Of a stretch of DNA of 38,262 bases, positions 15,370 through 26,461 are shown one piece after another. A program made the position numbers and the translations under genes. The notes below the pieces were generated by a model that saw only the letters and a program-made list of their open reading frames with translations, was not told the origin of the DNA and made no database searches. Within the stretch, counting starts at the first letter, position 1. Each line of letters begins with the position of its first letter. Source of the stretch: Planctomycetota bacterium (GTDB lineage Bacteria; Planctomycetota; Phycisphaerae; Phycisphaerales; SM1A02); NCBI GenBank assembly GCA_016873115.1, contig VGYB01000018.1, forward strand, positions 1 through 38,262, in the 5' to 3' direction.

Positions 15370-16839
15370 ATGCACACGCTCCTCCTCATCGCGGCGCTCG
15401 GCAGCATCGAACTTCCCGCTGTGTTCAGTGACCATATGGTGCTGCAGCGCGATCGACCGATCACGGTGTGGGGACGAGCCACACCCGGTTCGCAGGTCAC
15501 CGTACGGCTGGGCGACAACGATCCACAACAGGGCTCGGTGGGCAGCGATGGCTCATGGCGCGTGATGCTGCCTGCCGAGGCGGCGCAGCAAGCGCCACGA
15601 TCGCTGCATGTGATGGGCGATGGGAGCGAACTCGTGATCGCGGATGTGCTCGTCGGTGAGGTCTGGCTGTGCGGTGGGCAGAGCAACATGGAATGGACCG
15701 TCAACGGCAGCGCCAATCCCGACGGCGAGCGTGCCCGCGCTGCCGGACGGCCGACGATCCGCGCGATCAAGGTGCCACACACGCTCGCCGGCGCACCGGC
15801 CTTCACCACCGAGGCCGCGTGGCGGATCTGCACTCCGGAGCATGTCGGCGATGTCACAGCCGTGGGCTACGCCCTGGCCACCGAGGTGCAGGATGCCCTG
15901 CGTGGCGTGCCCATCGGCATCCTCGACATCAACTGGGGCGGCACCAGGATCGAACCCTGGATCGACGCCGTGACGCTCGGTGCGTGCCCGGTGACGCGCG
16001 AGGCGATCGGCCAGGCCAACGACGCAGCCGCGAGCGATCCGGCGAAGGCCGGCGAACGCGACCAGCGCTTCGCCGGCATGTTCAACGCGATGATCGCACC
16101 ATTCGTGCCCTACGGCATCCGTGGAGCGGTCTGGTACCAAGGCGAGAGCAATGCAGGAGAGGCCGAGGCCTACCGGACACTGCTGCCGGCGCTCGTCTCC
16201 AGTTGGCGTGCTGCCTTCGGCCAGCCCCAGATGCCCTTCGGTGTCGTGCAGCTGGCGGCCTTCATGAAGGAGAGCAATGAGCCGGCGCAAGGCGGTTGGG
16301 CGTTCTTGCGCGATGCGCAGCTGGAGGCAGCCCAGCGCGATCCGAAGGTCGGCCTTGCCATCACGACCGACATCGGCGATGCGGATGACATCCACCCGCG
16401 CAACAAGCGCGAGGTCGGTCGCCGCCTTGCGCTGTGGGCGCTCGATGCTGCCTACGGCAAGCGGTGCTGGCCACGAGCTGGCCCACCCGTCACCGTCTCG
16501 CGCTCCCTGTGCTTGGTCGATGGCGCGACGAGGCATGTCCTGATTGTGTCGTTCGATGACCTCGGCGGGCCAATGCGCACGCGTGGCAACACGCCGCCGG
16601 ACGGCTTCGCCATCGCGGGGGAAGACGGTCGCTTCGTGTGGGCGCACGCCATGATCAGCGGTGCCTCGGTGTTCGTGTGGAGCCCGGAGGTGCCGAACCC
16701 GGTGTCGGTGCGATACGCCTGGAGCAACAACCCCACCCGTGCCAACCTCGTCGATGGCCGCGGACAGCCGATCGGTCCCTTCCGGTCCGATCGGCCCGAG
16801 CGCGATGCTGCGTGTGACGACTGGCTCCGGCAGCAATAA
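15370..16839 (+). CDS. Sialate O-acetylesterase-like carbohydrate esterase (SGNH fold)
   Basis: This 489-residue enzyme of the SASA family removes acetyl groups from sugars. The N-terminal domain starts LPAVFSDHMVLQRDRP (about 15-30), the classic opening. The nucleophile Ser105 lies in GGQSNMEW, the middle motif is WYQGESN, and the Asp/His pair lies in DIHPRNK (Asp340, His342). The first 14 residues are hydrophobic and could be a short signal peptide, so the enzyme is probably exported. ATG 15370 is chosen because a TAGCCT box ends 7 nt before it. It lies alone on the plus strand, ahead of tRNA-Pro. The natural substrate may be an acetylated polysaccharide, in keeping with the GH95 gene nearby. 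Confidence 0.92.
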   Translation: MHTLLLIAALGSIELPAVFSDHMVLQRDRPITVWGRATPGSQVTVRLGDNDPQQGSVGSDGSWRVMLPAEAAQQAPRSLHVMGDGSELVIADVLVGEVWLCGGQSNMEWTVNGSANPDGERARAAGRPTIRAIKVPHTLAGAPAFTTEAAWRICTPEHVGDVTAVGYALATEVQDALRGVPIGILDINWGGTRIEPWIDAVTLGACPVTREAIGQANDAAASDPAKAGERDQRFAGMFNAMIAPFVPYGIRGAVWYQGESNAGEAEAYRTLLPALVSSWRAAFGQPQMPFGVVQLAAFMKESNEPAQGGWAFLRDAQLEAAQRDPKVGLAITTDIGDADDIHPRNKREVGRRLALWALDAAYGKRCWPRAGPPVTVSRSLCLVDGATRHVLIVSFDDLGGPMRTRGNTPPDGFAIAGEDGRFVWAHAMISGASVFVWSPEVPNPVSVRYAWSNNPTRANLVDGRGQPIGPFRSDRPERDAACDDWLRQQ

Positions 16840-16885
16840 CACCGCTGGTGCGGTCAGCCATGGGCGTCCAGCGTGCGCCAACGGC

Positions 16886-16891
16886 TACACT
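16886..16891 (+). promoter_or_regulatory. Putative -10 hexamer TACACT for tRNA-Pro
   Basis: GGCTACACT at 16883-16891 ends 10 nt before the first tRNA base. The same nine bases precede nuoA. Confidence 0.5.
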
Positions 16892-16901
16892 GGAATCCCC
16901 T

Positions 16902-16975
16902 CGGGGCGTAGCTCAGTTTGGTAGAGCGCTTGCTTTGGGAGCAAGAAGTCGTCGGTTCAAATCCGGCCGCCCCGA
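16902..16975 (+). tRNA. tRNA-Pro (anticodon UGG)
   Basis: The cloverleaf folds fully by eye. The acceptor stem is CGGGGCG (16902-16908) with CGCCCCG (16968-16974). The D stem is GCTC/GAGC. The anticodon stem is CTTGC/GCAAG with loop TTTGGGA and anticodon TGG at 16936-16938. The T stem is GTCGG/CCGGC with loop TTCAAAT. The discriminator is A16975 and no CCA is encoded. The C1-G72 pair is typical of bacterial tRNA-Pro. Confidence 0.97.
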
Positions 16976-17032
16976 TTCGTCGGCTTCGCCTCCTCATCCG
17001 GTGCCTGCGCTGCGCGCAGGCGCTCGCTGATG
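16957..17032 (+). repeat. 76-bp direct repeat, copy 1 (tRNA 3' end plus spacer)
   Basis: This copy contains the last 19 bases of tRNA-Pro and 57 bases of downstream spacer. It is identical by eye to 17061-17136. The spacer holds a hairpin (GCCTGCGC/GCGCAGGC). The two copies are offset by 104 bases. Confidence 0.92.
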
Positions 17033-17033
17033 C

Positions 17034-17079
17034 GAGCGCGACCGTTTGGGCCCAGAGGCCTCAAATCCGGCCGCCCCGA
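17034..17079 (+). pseudogene. Degenerate partial copy of tRNA-Pro
   Basis: The exact 3' end of tRNA-Pro recurs at 17061-17079. Just upstream, GAGCGC and TTTGGG also recur in the order found in the tRNA D stem and anticodon loop, with about five bases missing. The anticodon and T stems can no longer form. It reads as the decayed second copy of a tandem tRNA duplication; the part before 17061 is weaker evidence. Confidence 0.5.
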
Positions 17080-17136
17080 TTCGTCGGCTTCGCCTCCTCA
17101 TCCGGTGCCTGCGCTGCGCGCAGGCGCTCGCTGATG
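17061..17136 (+). repeat. 76-bp direct repeat, copy 2
   Basis: This is the second copy of the 76-bp repeat. It ends just before the nuoA promoter box and includes the same hairpin. No integrase or other mobile-element gene lies nearby, so a simple tandem duplication is more likely than an attachment site. Confidence 0.92.
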
Positions 17137-17146
17137 TCTGCCCGGC

Positions 17147-17152
17147 TACACT
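17147..17152 (+). promoter_or_regulatory. Putative -10 hexamer TACACT, leaderless start for nuoA
   Basis: GGCTACACT at 17144-17152 ends 8 nt before the nuoA ATG; the bases between contain no Shine-Dalgarno. The same nonamer precedes tRNA-Pro. Confidence 0.5.
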
Positions 17153-17160
17153 TCCGCCCC

Positions 17161-17559
17161 ATGAACGGCTGGAACTTCTCGAGCGATCTCGCTGCCTATC
17201 TGCCCGTCCTGATGGTGTGCGTCATGGCGGTGGGCTTCGCTGCGATCAACATCGTCGCGAGCCTCCTCCTGGGCCCCAAGGCAGCGGGCGCCGTCAAGGG
17301 CATGTCCTACGAGTCCGGGATGGACCCGATCGGGACGACCCACAAGCGCTTCAATGTGCGCTTCTACATCCTCGCGATGACGTTCCTGCTCTTCGACATC
17401 GAGATCATCTTTCTCTACCCGTGGGCGCTCGCCTTCACGAAGCTCGAGCCCGGCAGCGCCGAGGCCGGCCTCTTCCTGGCCCGCATCAGCTTCTTCGTCG
17501 GGACCAGCGTGATCGCCTATGTGTATGCGTGGAAGAAGGGTGTGTTCCGCTTCGACTGA
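17161..17559 (+). CDS. nuoA: NADH-quinone oxidoreductase subunit A (NuoA)
   Basis: This is a 132-residue membrane subunit of respiratory complex I. It has three hydrophobic helices: YLPVLMVCVMAVGFAAINIV, FYILAMTFLLFDIEIIFLYP and LARISFFVGTSVIAYVYAW. The loop YESGMDPIG matches the conserved YECG/FESG loop that lies near the quinone site, and FDIEIIFLYPWA is the family signature. ATG 17161 matches the family start and follows a TACACT box by 8 nt; an in-frame ATG at 17134 falls before that box. The other nuo genes are not next to it: the following gene runs on the opposite strand, so nuoA stands alone here, preceded by the duplicated tRNA region. Confidence 0.94.
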   Translation: MNGWNFSSDLAAYLPVLMVCVMAVGFAAINIVASLLLGPKAAGAVKGMSYESGMDPIGTTHKRFNVRFYILAMTFLLFDIEIIFLYPWALAFTKLEPGSAEAGLFLARISFFVGTSVIAYVYAWKKGVFRFD

Positions 17560-17640
17560 CTGAGTCAGCGCTCCCAGGCGCTGAGGGATGAGCGTCAGCG
17601 CTCCCAGGCGCTGAGGGATGAGCGTCAGCGCTCCCAGGCG
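17560..17640. repeat. 30-bp tandem repeat with hairpins between nuoA and the GH95 gene
   Basis: Two exact 30-bp copies (17581-17610 and 17611-17640) follow a shortened 21-base first copy (17560-17580) that lacks nine internal bases. Across each junction CAGCGC and GCGCTG form a hairpin with a TCCCAG loop. The array fills the gap between the stop codons of two converging genes and probably acts as a bidirectional terminator. Confidence 0.9.
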
Positions 17641-17644
17641 CGCC

Positions 17645-20122
17645 TCAGAACACCACATCGATCTTCTGGCCCGGCTGCGTGCTTGGCACGAACCATGCCT
17701 CGCCGCGACGCTCGATGGCGACCGGCTTGCCGTCACTCGATGCGCCCTTGACCTCGCACCCCTTGGGCAACCTGATCCAGAGCGGCTCGAAACCGCACTC
17801 GATGCGCACCGCATGCATCGCATGCGCCCTCCACTGGGCGAGCACTTCGTGGCCACCCCGCGCACGCAGGCCTTGATAGCCGCCGTCGATCCATGCATCG
17901 GGCCACGCTGGGAGCACATGCACCACATGACCACGCTCGCTCCCCTCGCCCATCTGCTGGTGCGACTGCAGCATCATCTCGGCCAAGCCCGCGGCCCCAC
18001 CGAAGTTCCCATCGATCTGGAATGGTGGGTGATTGTCGAACAGGTTCGACAGCGTGCTCTTGCGCAGCAACTCGTTGAGCTGCCGCCATGACTCGTTGCC
18101 ATCCCGTAGGCGTGCGAAGAAGTTCACGAGCCACGCACGCGACCAGCCCGTGTGGCCACCGCCGTTGGCGAGCCGATGCTCAAGCGACTTCCGCGCCGCC
18201 GCCATGAGCTCCGGCGTCTCCTCTGCCGTGAAGAGCGCGGCTGGGTGCAAACCGTACAAGTGGCTCATGTGCCGATGCCCTGGCTCGGCCTCGGGCCATG
18301 GTTTCGACCACTCCATCAAGCGTCCATCCGCGCCAACCTTGGGACGGGCGAGCGACGGCAGTGCATCGCGGATCCTGCGCGTGATGCGGTCGTCCTGCTC
18401 ACTGAGCACCTCGGCAGCCGCGAGTGTGCATCGCCAGCAGTCCTCGATGATCTCCTGATCCATCGCATTGCCCATGCCGATGTCGGCGTGCGTTCCGTCG
18501 GGCAGGATGAAGCTGTTCTCCGGGCTCGAGCTCGGACCTGCGAGGAGCTTGCCCGACATCGGATCACGCACGAGCCAATCAAGATAGAACTCGCTCGCGC
18601 CACGAAGCAGCGGCCAGGCGCGACGCAGTTGTGCGAGATCACCCCCGAATGCGTAGTGCTCGAATCCGTGGCGCACGAGCCAGCCACCACCGTGCGGCCA
18701 GAGTCCCCACACGGTCTGGCCTGTCGCCGTGGCGCGATGCCACGCATCGCTGGTGTGATGCGCACACCAACCACCGGCGCCGTACATCTCGCGGGCGACC
18801 CTGGTGCCGCGCACGGCCAGCGCTTCCGTGAAGGCCATCAGTGGATCGAAGCACTCGGGCGTGTTCAGCACCTCACAGCCCCAGTAGTTCATCTGCAGGT
18901 TGATGTTGGTGTGGTAGTCCGCGCCCCACGGCGCCTTGAGGTGCTCGTTCCACATGCCCTGCAGATTCGCGGGCAGGTCGCCGGGTTGGCTGCAGGACAG
19001 AAGCAAGTAGCGGGCGAACTGCGCGTAGATGGCGATGAGTTCGGGATCGGGCTCCCCGGATTCCATCCGCGCCCGGCGTTGATCGGTTGGGAGCGCACGC
19101 GCTGCAGGATCACTGGGATCAAGATCGATCGTCACGCGTTGCATGCGTCGGCTGAACCACCTGATGTGCTCATCGCGCAGCGGTTCCTGGCTCTGCGCGG
19201 CCGCGGTCAGGTCCTTCGCGTTGCGGTCGGAGAGCGCTGTTTCGCCCCAATAGTCCGTGCGCCCGGCGATCAACAGGTAGACCGAGTCAGCACGCTCGAT
19301 GCGCAGCGTGGCACCATCCTGCACACAGGTGCCACCACGCGGGAGCGCCATCACGCTGGCCTCGAAGGTCACGCCAGCCGCTGCATCAGCCTCGGTGCGC
19401 CCCCAGACCCGAACGATGCCTGATCCCTTGGTCGTCCCCGCATCGATCACGAGCGGACAACCCAGGCCGCTCGGCTGGCGCTCGATCGCCACAGTCAGGT
19501 CAACGCCACGAGGCTGGTCGCACACGAGTTCGACCACGATGACATCGTGCGGCTTGCTCGCGAAGATGGTGCGCATGTAGTTGGCACCATCCTTGTTCCA
19601 TGTGGTGGCACTGATGCCGGTGAAGAGGTCCAGGCCGCGCCGATAGCCCGTCACGCGCTCCATGCCGGGCATGCGCAGCACCAGTTCACCGAGTGTCTGG
19701 TGCGACCGATCCGCTTCGGGATCCATCAAGGTGCGCTGTGCGAGATCCTGACCCTGCCGCATCTTTCCGGCGAACAGCAGATCGCGTACATCGGCGACCT
19801 CCATGGACAGCGCGCGCGGCTGCAGATCGTCGCGCCGGCCCTGCCAGACCGAATCCTCATTGAGTTGCAGCCGGGACTCATGAACCCCCCCATAGTCCAT
19901 CGCGCCCAGCCGACCGTTGCCCACCGGAAGTGCCTCGTTCCACGAACGCGCAGGCTGGTCGAACCAGATCACCGCGCCATCGGGTGTGGGTTGCGAGGAT
20001 CGCTCGATGGATGGGGACACCGTCGCGACAGCCTTGGTCGCGGGCGGCGCGGGATCCTGCCCGCGCGCCTTGGCTGCCGGCGGCACCAGAACGAGAACCG
20101 ATGCTGCGATGGCGAGCCGCAT
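17645..20122 (-). CDS. GH95-family glycoside hydrolase (alpha-L-fucosidase-like)
   Basis: This 825-residue enzyme is full length for GH95, whose members cleave alpha-L-fucose or alpha-L-galactose from polysaccharides. The N-terminus is a signal peptide (MRLAIAASVLVLVPPAAKARGQ), so it is exported. WNEALPVGNGRLGAMDYGG opens the N-terminal beta domain. ADYHTNINLQMNYW carries the conserved Asn residues of the active site, SSSPENSF the putative acid Glu, and IDGNFGGAAG the putative base Asp. ATG 20122 lies 5 bases after the stop of the upstream zinc-ribbon gene. A TACGCT box inside the end of that gene ends 7 nt before the ATG, so it may have its own leaderless transcript besides operon read-through. 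Confidence 0.93.
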   Translation of the reverse strand: MRLAIAASVLVLVPPAAKARGQDPAPPATKAVATVSPSIERSSQPTPDGAVIWFDQPARSWNEALPVGNGRLGAMDYGGVHESRLQLNEDSVWQGRRDDLQPRALSMEVADVRDLLFAGKMRQGQDLAQRTLMDPEADRSHQTLGELVLRMPGMERVTGYRRGLDLFTGISATTWNKDGANYMRTIFASKPHDVIVVELVCDQPRGVDLTVAIERQPSGLGCPLVIDAGTTKGSGIVRVWGRTEADAAAGVTFEASVMALPRGGTCVQDGATLRIERADSVYLLIAGRTDYWGETALSDRNAKDLTAAAQSQEPLRDEHIRWFSRRMQRVTIDLDPSDPAARALPTDQRRARMESGEPDPELIAIYAQFARYLLLSCSQPGDLPANLQGMWNEHLKAPWGADYHTNINLQMNYWGCEVLNTPECFDPLMAFTEALAVRGTRVAREMYGAGGWCAHHTSDAWHRATATGQTVWGLWPHGGGWLVRHGFEHYAFGGDLAQLRRAWPLLRGASEFYLDWLVRDPMSGKLLAGPSSSPENSFILPDGTHADIGMGNAMDQEIIEDCWRCTLAAAEVLSEQDDRITRRIRDALPSLARPKVGADGRLMEWSKPWPEAEPGHRHMSHLYGLHPAALFTAEETPELMAAARKSLEHRLANGGGHTGWSRAWLVNFFARLRDGNESWRQLNELLRKSTLSNLFDNHPPFQIDGNFGGAAGLAEMMLQSHQQMGEGSERGHVVHVLPAWPDAWIDGGYQGLRARGGHEVLAQWRAHAMHAVRIECGFEPLWIRLPKGCEVKGASSDGKPVAIERRGEAWFVPSTQPGQKIDVVF

Positions 20123-20127
20123 GACCC

Positions 20128-20934
20128 CTAGCGTAGCCGTCGTGCAAGTGCACGAGCGACACCGACCAGCAACGCGCTCATCAGGAGCACGCTCAGTCCC
20201 GAGACGAGCCATGTGAAGCGCAGGATCTGCAGCATGCGCGTGAGCGTGGGCTGCAACGCACCGAGTCCCTCGGTGTTGGCGGCAAGAAACGCGGCTGCCC
20301 ACGCAAGGCACAGGAGCGTCGCAAGGCCTGCTGTTCCCATCACCACGGCCGAGCTCCATGGCCAACGAAGCCCTGTCGCCAGCCGCAGTGCCGCCACCAT
20401 GAGCACGGCCAGCGAGCCCGCGGGCATCAGGATGCCCATGGATGTCAAGCTGAGGACAGCCCACGGCTTCGCGAGCATCGCGCTGATCGCCGGGGTCGCG
20501 AACCACTCCTGCACCACCAGTTCGGCCAGGCGGACCAGGCTCATCGCGAGCGTCACCCAGCAGACCAGGCGCATCCATCGACCATGGAGCACGGGCCACA
20601 GACCGAGCACGGCAAGCCATGGCACGATGCCATCAGGCACGAGGTACAGGAACACGACGGCCGGCAGCGAGGACCGCAGCGCCAACGGCAGCATGGGCGG
20701 CACGAGGATCCACGCAGCCGAGGCGACCATCAGCGCGATCGCGCACCACCGGATGTGCGCAAGCATCCGTGCGGCCGCTGACGCGTCGAACGCATCGATC
20801 CGCGTCGCACGCGACCAGCGCTGCCATGCCTCCGAGCGGGGCGCACCGCACTCGGAGCAGAGCGCCGCCTCCGGCGCGATCGGGTAGCCGCAGGTCCAGC
20901 AACGCGTTGGTCCTTCGACCGGTCGATCAACCAC
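20128..20934 (-). CDS. Zinc-ribbon multi-pass membrane protein
   Basis: This is a 268-residue protein with an N-terminal zinc ribbon (CWTCG...CSECG, Cys12, 15, 26, 29) followed by about six hydrophobic helices, for example IRWCAIALMVASAAWILVPP and SLAVLMVAALRLATGL. I do not recognise a named family; proteins with this layout are frequent in planctomycetes. The GTG start overlaps the stop of the M28 peptidase gene by eight bases, and its own stop is 5 bases before the GH95 ATG, so it sits in the middle of a three-gene minus-strand unit. The ribbon resembles those that guard the N-terminus of many membrane proteins; its ligand is unknown. Confidence 0.72.
   Translation of the reverse strand: MVDRPVEGPTRCWTCGYPIAPEAALCSECGAPRSEAWQRWSRATRIDAFDASAAARMLAHIRWCAIALMVASAAWILVPPMLPLALRSSLPAVVFLYLVPDGIVPWLAVLGLWPVLHGRWMRLVCWVTLAMSLVRLAELVVQEWFATPAISAMLAKPWAVLSLTSMGILMPAGSLAVLMVAALRLATGLRWPWSSAVVMGTAGLATLLCLAWAAAFLAANTEGLGALQPTLTRMLQILRFTWLVSGLSVLLMSALLVGVARALARRLR
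20130..20135 (-). promoter_or_regulatory. Putative -10 hexamer TACGCT, leaderless start for the GH95 gene
   Basis: GGCTACGCT on the minus strand ends 7 nt before ATG 20122. It lies within the last codons of the zinc-ribbon gene, so it would be an internal promoter of the operon. Confidence 0.4.
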
Positions 20935-22900
20935 GCGGCTTGGACGCCTTCATCGTGACATCGACTTCGATCTCCTGGCCGTCGCGTCGGATCTTGATCT
21001 TGACCTTGTCGCCGGGGGCGTGCTTGCGCAGCTGGTCCATCATGTCGCCGGCGCCCTCGAGGAGTTCGCCGTTCCAGGCCAGGAGCACATCGCCCTTCTT
21101 GATGCCCGCCTCGGCAGCGCTGGTGCCCTCGCTCACGGCCTCGACGACCACGCCGCTCTGGCCGGTCTCGCCGTAACCAGGCGACACGCCCAGCCGCACC
21201 TTGGCATAGCCGCGGTCCTGGCCGGAGCCCGCTGTCTTGCCTTCAAATTCAAGCTTGGTCTCACTCACCAAGCCCCGTGTGATCGCCTCGGTGAGCGTGA
21301 TCACCTTCACTGCACCACCGGGATTGACGGTCCATCCATGATCACCGGGCTTGTGATAGATGTCGTGCAGGCCCGTGAAAATGAAGAGCACCGGAATGCC
21401 TGCGCTGTAGAAACTCGCATGGTCGCTCGGTCCACGGCCGCTTGGATCGGAGCGGATCGTCAAGCCGCTGGCCTCGAAGCGCGGACGAAGCCACTCCTTG
21501 AAGCCCTTCGCGCTGCCCACGCCGCCCACGACAAGCTCGTCGTTGCGCAGTCGGCCGACCATGTCAAGGTTGACCATCGCGTTGATGGACTCTTGCTTGA
21601 GCGTGGGGTGCTCGGTCCAGTGGCGGCTGCCATCCAGGCCGATCTCCTCTGCACTGAAGGCCATGAAGAGGATGCTTCGGCGATCCTTGGGCGCATCGTC
21701 GGACCCGTACCAATCCGCCATCACGCGGGTCATGCAGAGCATGGCTGCCGTGCCGCTGGCGTTGTCATCGGCGCCCGGGTGAAGCTTGCCACGGTTGCGT
21801 GGATCGGCACCGTAGGCACCGAACCCGACATGGTCGTAGTGACTGCCCACAATGACCCACTCCTCGGCGAGCGATCCGGCGCCACGCAGCACGCCGCCGA
21901 TGTTGTCGGTCGCGATGGTGCCGGCCGTCAACTCGGCCTTCAGCGTGACCTGCACCGAGTCCTTCAGCGGAACCGTCGTGACCGAACCTTCGTCGGCCTT
22001 CTGGCGCCACTCCGCCAGCGAGCGCCCATCGGGATCGGCCTGCTGGATCAGTGCATCCATGGACTCGATGCTCAGCTGGACTGCGGGGATCGAGAGACGA
22101 TCGCCGAAACGGCTCGTGGCGGTCATCTCGAGCCCACGGCGGGCGTCGCGCGCATCGGGCGGCGTGACCATGATCACGCCCACGGCGCCGCGCTTGGCAA
22201 GCGCTTCGAGCTTCGGTGCGGCGGCGCTGAACTCGCTCCAGCGCCTCTCGCTCCAGCGGCTGACGCCCTCCTGGTTGATCGGCTCGTAGCGGAAGAACAC
22301 TGCGATGCGGCCCTTGAGGTCCTCGCCATCCTCCTTGAAGCTCGTGTAGCCATCCTTGCCTGACTCGATCGCATAGCCAGCGAAGGCCAGCGGAGCCGTG
22401 ACGCTCGCACTGCCGCTCGAACCAAGCACCACGAAGTCGTCCCCGGACCCGAGTGCGCGATCGCCGATCGCGACGGCACTATCGATCACCTTGGGTCCCG
22501 CACCCGGCAACTCGAAGGTCTGTCGGTAGGTCGTGCGCTCGCTGTCGCCCTCCTTTGCCGGGAAGCCCGGCTCGAGCCCCGCCTGGCGCATCCAGAACTC
22601 CACATAGTTGGCGGCGGCAGCGATGCCGTCGGAGCCCGGCGCGCGGCCCTCGAAGTACGGATTCGAGAGCGTCATGACATGCTGGTACCACTGCTGGCCG
22701 ACCGGCCCGATGGCGGCCAGTTGTCCAGCGATGTCCGGATCGATGCCTGTGTCCTTGGGCTTGTAGTCGAAGACATTGACCGTGCCCTCGATGACGGTGC
22801 CCTTCTTGCGCTCGGGCTCGGCATCCTGTGCCATGGCGATCGCCGAGACGGCGCACGCGGCGCTCAGGAGCATGGTGACGGTCATGCGCACGGTAAGCAT
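20927..22900 (-). CDS. M28-family zinc metallopeptidase with C-terminal PDZ domain
   Basis: This is a 657-residue exported peptidase. Residues 1-24 form a signal peptide (cleavage after AMA). A protease-associated domain spans roughly 130-290. The M28 core shows all the zinc-site motifs in order: [31 protein letters not shown] and SDHASFY. The last 110 residues form a PDZ domain ([20 protein letters not shown], then [14 protein letters not shown]). M28 enzymes are mostly aminopeptidases; the PDZ may recruit substrate. ATG 22900 has GGAAGG eight bases before it and starts the signal peptide. Its stop overlaps the GTG of the zinc-ribbon gene. Confidence 0.93.
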   Translation of the reverse strand: MLTVRMTVTMLLSAACAVSAIAMAQDAEPERKKGTVIEGTVNVFDYKPKDTGIDPDIAGQLAAIGPVGQQWYQHVMTLSNPYFEGRAPGSDGIAAAANYVEFWMRQAGLEPGFPAKEGDSERTTYRQTFELPGAGPKVIDSAVAIGDRALGSGDDFVVLGSSGSASVTAPLAFAGYAIESGKDGYTSFKEDGEDLKGRIAVFFRYEPINQEGVSRWSERRWSEFSAAAPKLEALAKRGAVGVIMVTPPDARDARRGLEMTATSRFGDRLSIPAVQLSIESMDALIQQADPDGRSLAEWRQKADEGSVTTVPLKDSVQVTLKAELTAGTIATDNIGGVLRGAGSLAEEWVIVGSHYDHVGFGAYGADPRNRGKLHPGADDNASGTAAMLCMTRVMADWYGSDDAPKDRRSILFMAFSAEEIGLDGSRHWTEHPTLKQESINAMVNLDMVGRLRNDELVVGGVGSAKGFKEWLRPRFEASGLTIRSDPSGRGPSDHASFYSAGIPVLFIFTGLHDIYHKPGDHGWTVNPGGAVKVITLTEAITRGLVSETKLEFEGKTAGSGQDRGYAKVRLGVSPGYGETGQSGVVVEAVSEGTSAAEAGIKKGDVLLAWNGELLEGAGDMMDQLRKHAPGDKVKIKIRRDGQEIEVDVTMKASKPRG

Positions 22901-22949
22901 CAAGGGGACCTTCCTACGCGGAGCGGCGTGCCCCGACGCGTGGGTGTCC

Positions 22950-22979
22950 ACTCTAGGTTTCCAAGGGCCCGCCGTGCAA
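22950..22979 (-). promoter_or_regulatory. Putative promoter of the M28 peptidase unit
   Basis: On the minus strand TTGCAC (22979-22974) and TAGAGT (22955-22950) are 18 bases apart and lie 49 nt before the ATG, leaving a leader that contains the GGAAGG ribosome binding site. Confidence 0.35.
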
Positions 22980-22999
22980 GGGATCGAGGCTGTCAGGCC

Positions 23000-23005
23000 T
23001 ATACT
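23000..23005 (+). promoter_or_regulatory. Putative -10 hexamer TATACT for gcvP
   Basis: TATACT matches TATAAT at five of six bases and lies 31 nt before the gcvP ATG. No clear -35 box, riboswitch fold or Shine-Dalgarno is visible in the 136-base divergent region. Confidence 0.45.
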
Positions 23006-23036
23006 TTCCGCTCACCCAGCCAGCCTCCACCCCACC

Positions 23037-25967
<2,931 letters not shown>

Positions 25968-26029
25968 CCGTTGCAGGCCCGCGAGGGTCGATCGAAGGTT
26001 CGGGCCGATGATCCAAGCACGGTTGGCCG

Positions 26030-26035
26030 TACCAT
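26030..26035 (+). promoter_or_regulatory. Putative -10 hexamer TACCAT, leaderless start for the LETM1-like gene
   Basis: TACCAT ends 6 nt before ATG 26042, with no Shine-Dalgarno between. It suggests that this gene is transcribed separately from gcvP. Confidence 0.4.
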
Positions 26036-26041
26036 CGGGGC

Positions 26042-26461
26042 ATGTTCGGTCCGAGTCCCTCGCCCCTGGAACCTCGCCCCGACTGGTCCCATCTGGTGCC
26101 AGCCGTGCTGCGCAACCCCCGCACCGAACTTGAGGCCGGGTTCACTCGCCTGCGCACGATGCTGCAGGCCGAGGGTACGCAGACCCGCGAGATGCTCGAG
26201 ATCTACGGTCGAGCGACACAAGGCCAGGCCTCGAGCGCCGACATCGATCGGGCCAATCGTCAATTCGGCGATCTCCTCCGCTTGGCCGGGCTGGGCGCGT
26301 TCTTCGCCGTCGTACCGGGAAGCGCACTGCTGCTTCCGCTGGCCGTGACCACGGCTCGCAGGCTGGGCATCAACCTCCTGCCGGACAGCTGGGAACAGCA
26401 GGCCGGGCTGCCGGTCGACGGTCGCCCCGACGAGCAGGTCAAGCCAAGGCAGGGTTCCTGA
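26042..26461 (+). CDS. Small LETM1-like membrane protein
   Basis: This is a 139-residue protein. The first 75 residues are hydrophilic and helix-rich (LEAGFTRLRTMLQAEG). A single hydrophobic stretch, LGAFFAVVPGSALLLPLAV (about 86-104), is followed by RRLGINLLPDSW. The pattern VPGSALLLPL then G..LLP resembles the membrane segment of LETM1-like proteins, known from mitochondrial ion homeostasis and found as short forms in bacteria. The resemblance is by eye and the function is unproven. Its TGA directly abuts the stop codon of the next, opposite-strand gene with no base between. Confidence 0.6.
   Translation: MFGPSPSPLEPRPDWSHLVPAVLRNPRTELEAGFTRLRTMLQAEGTQTREMLEIYGRATQGQASSADIDRANRQFGDLLRLAGLGAFFAVVPGSALLLPLAVTTARRLGINLLPDSWEQQAGLPVDGRPDEQVKPRQGS

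Noticed and set aside
16902-17136. Phage or island attachment site at tRNA-Pro
   Set aside because: The repeat duplicates the tRNA 3' end, but the copies are only 104 bases apart with no integrase or cargo; a local tandem duplication is simpler.
17560-17640. CRISPR-like 30-bp repeat
   Set aside because: The copies are directly adjacent with no spacers, and no cas gene is present.
22901-23036. Glycine riboswitch before gcvP
   Set aside because: The 136-base divergent region, part of it needed for two promoters, shows no recognisable tandem aptamer.
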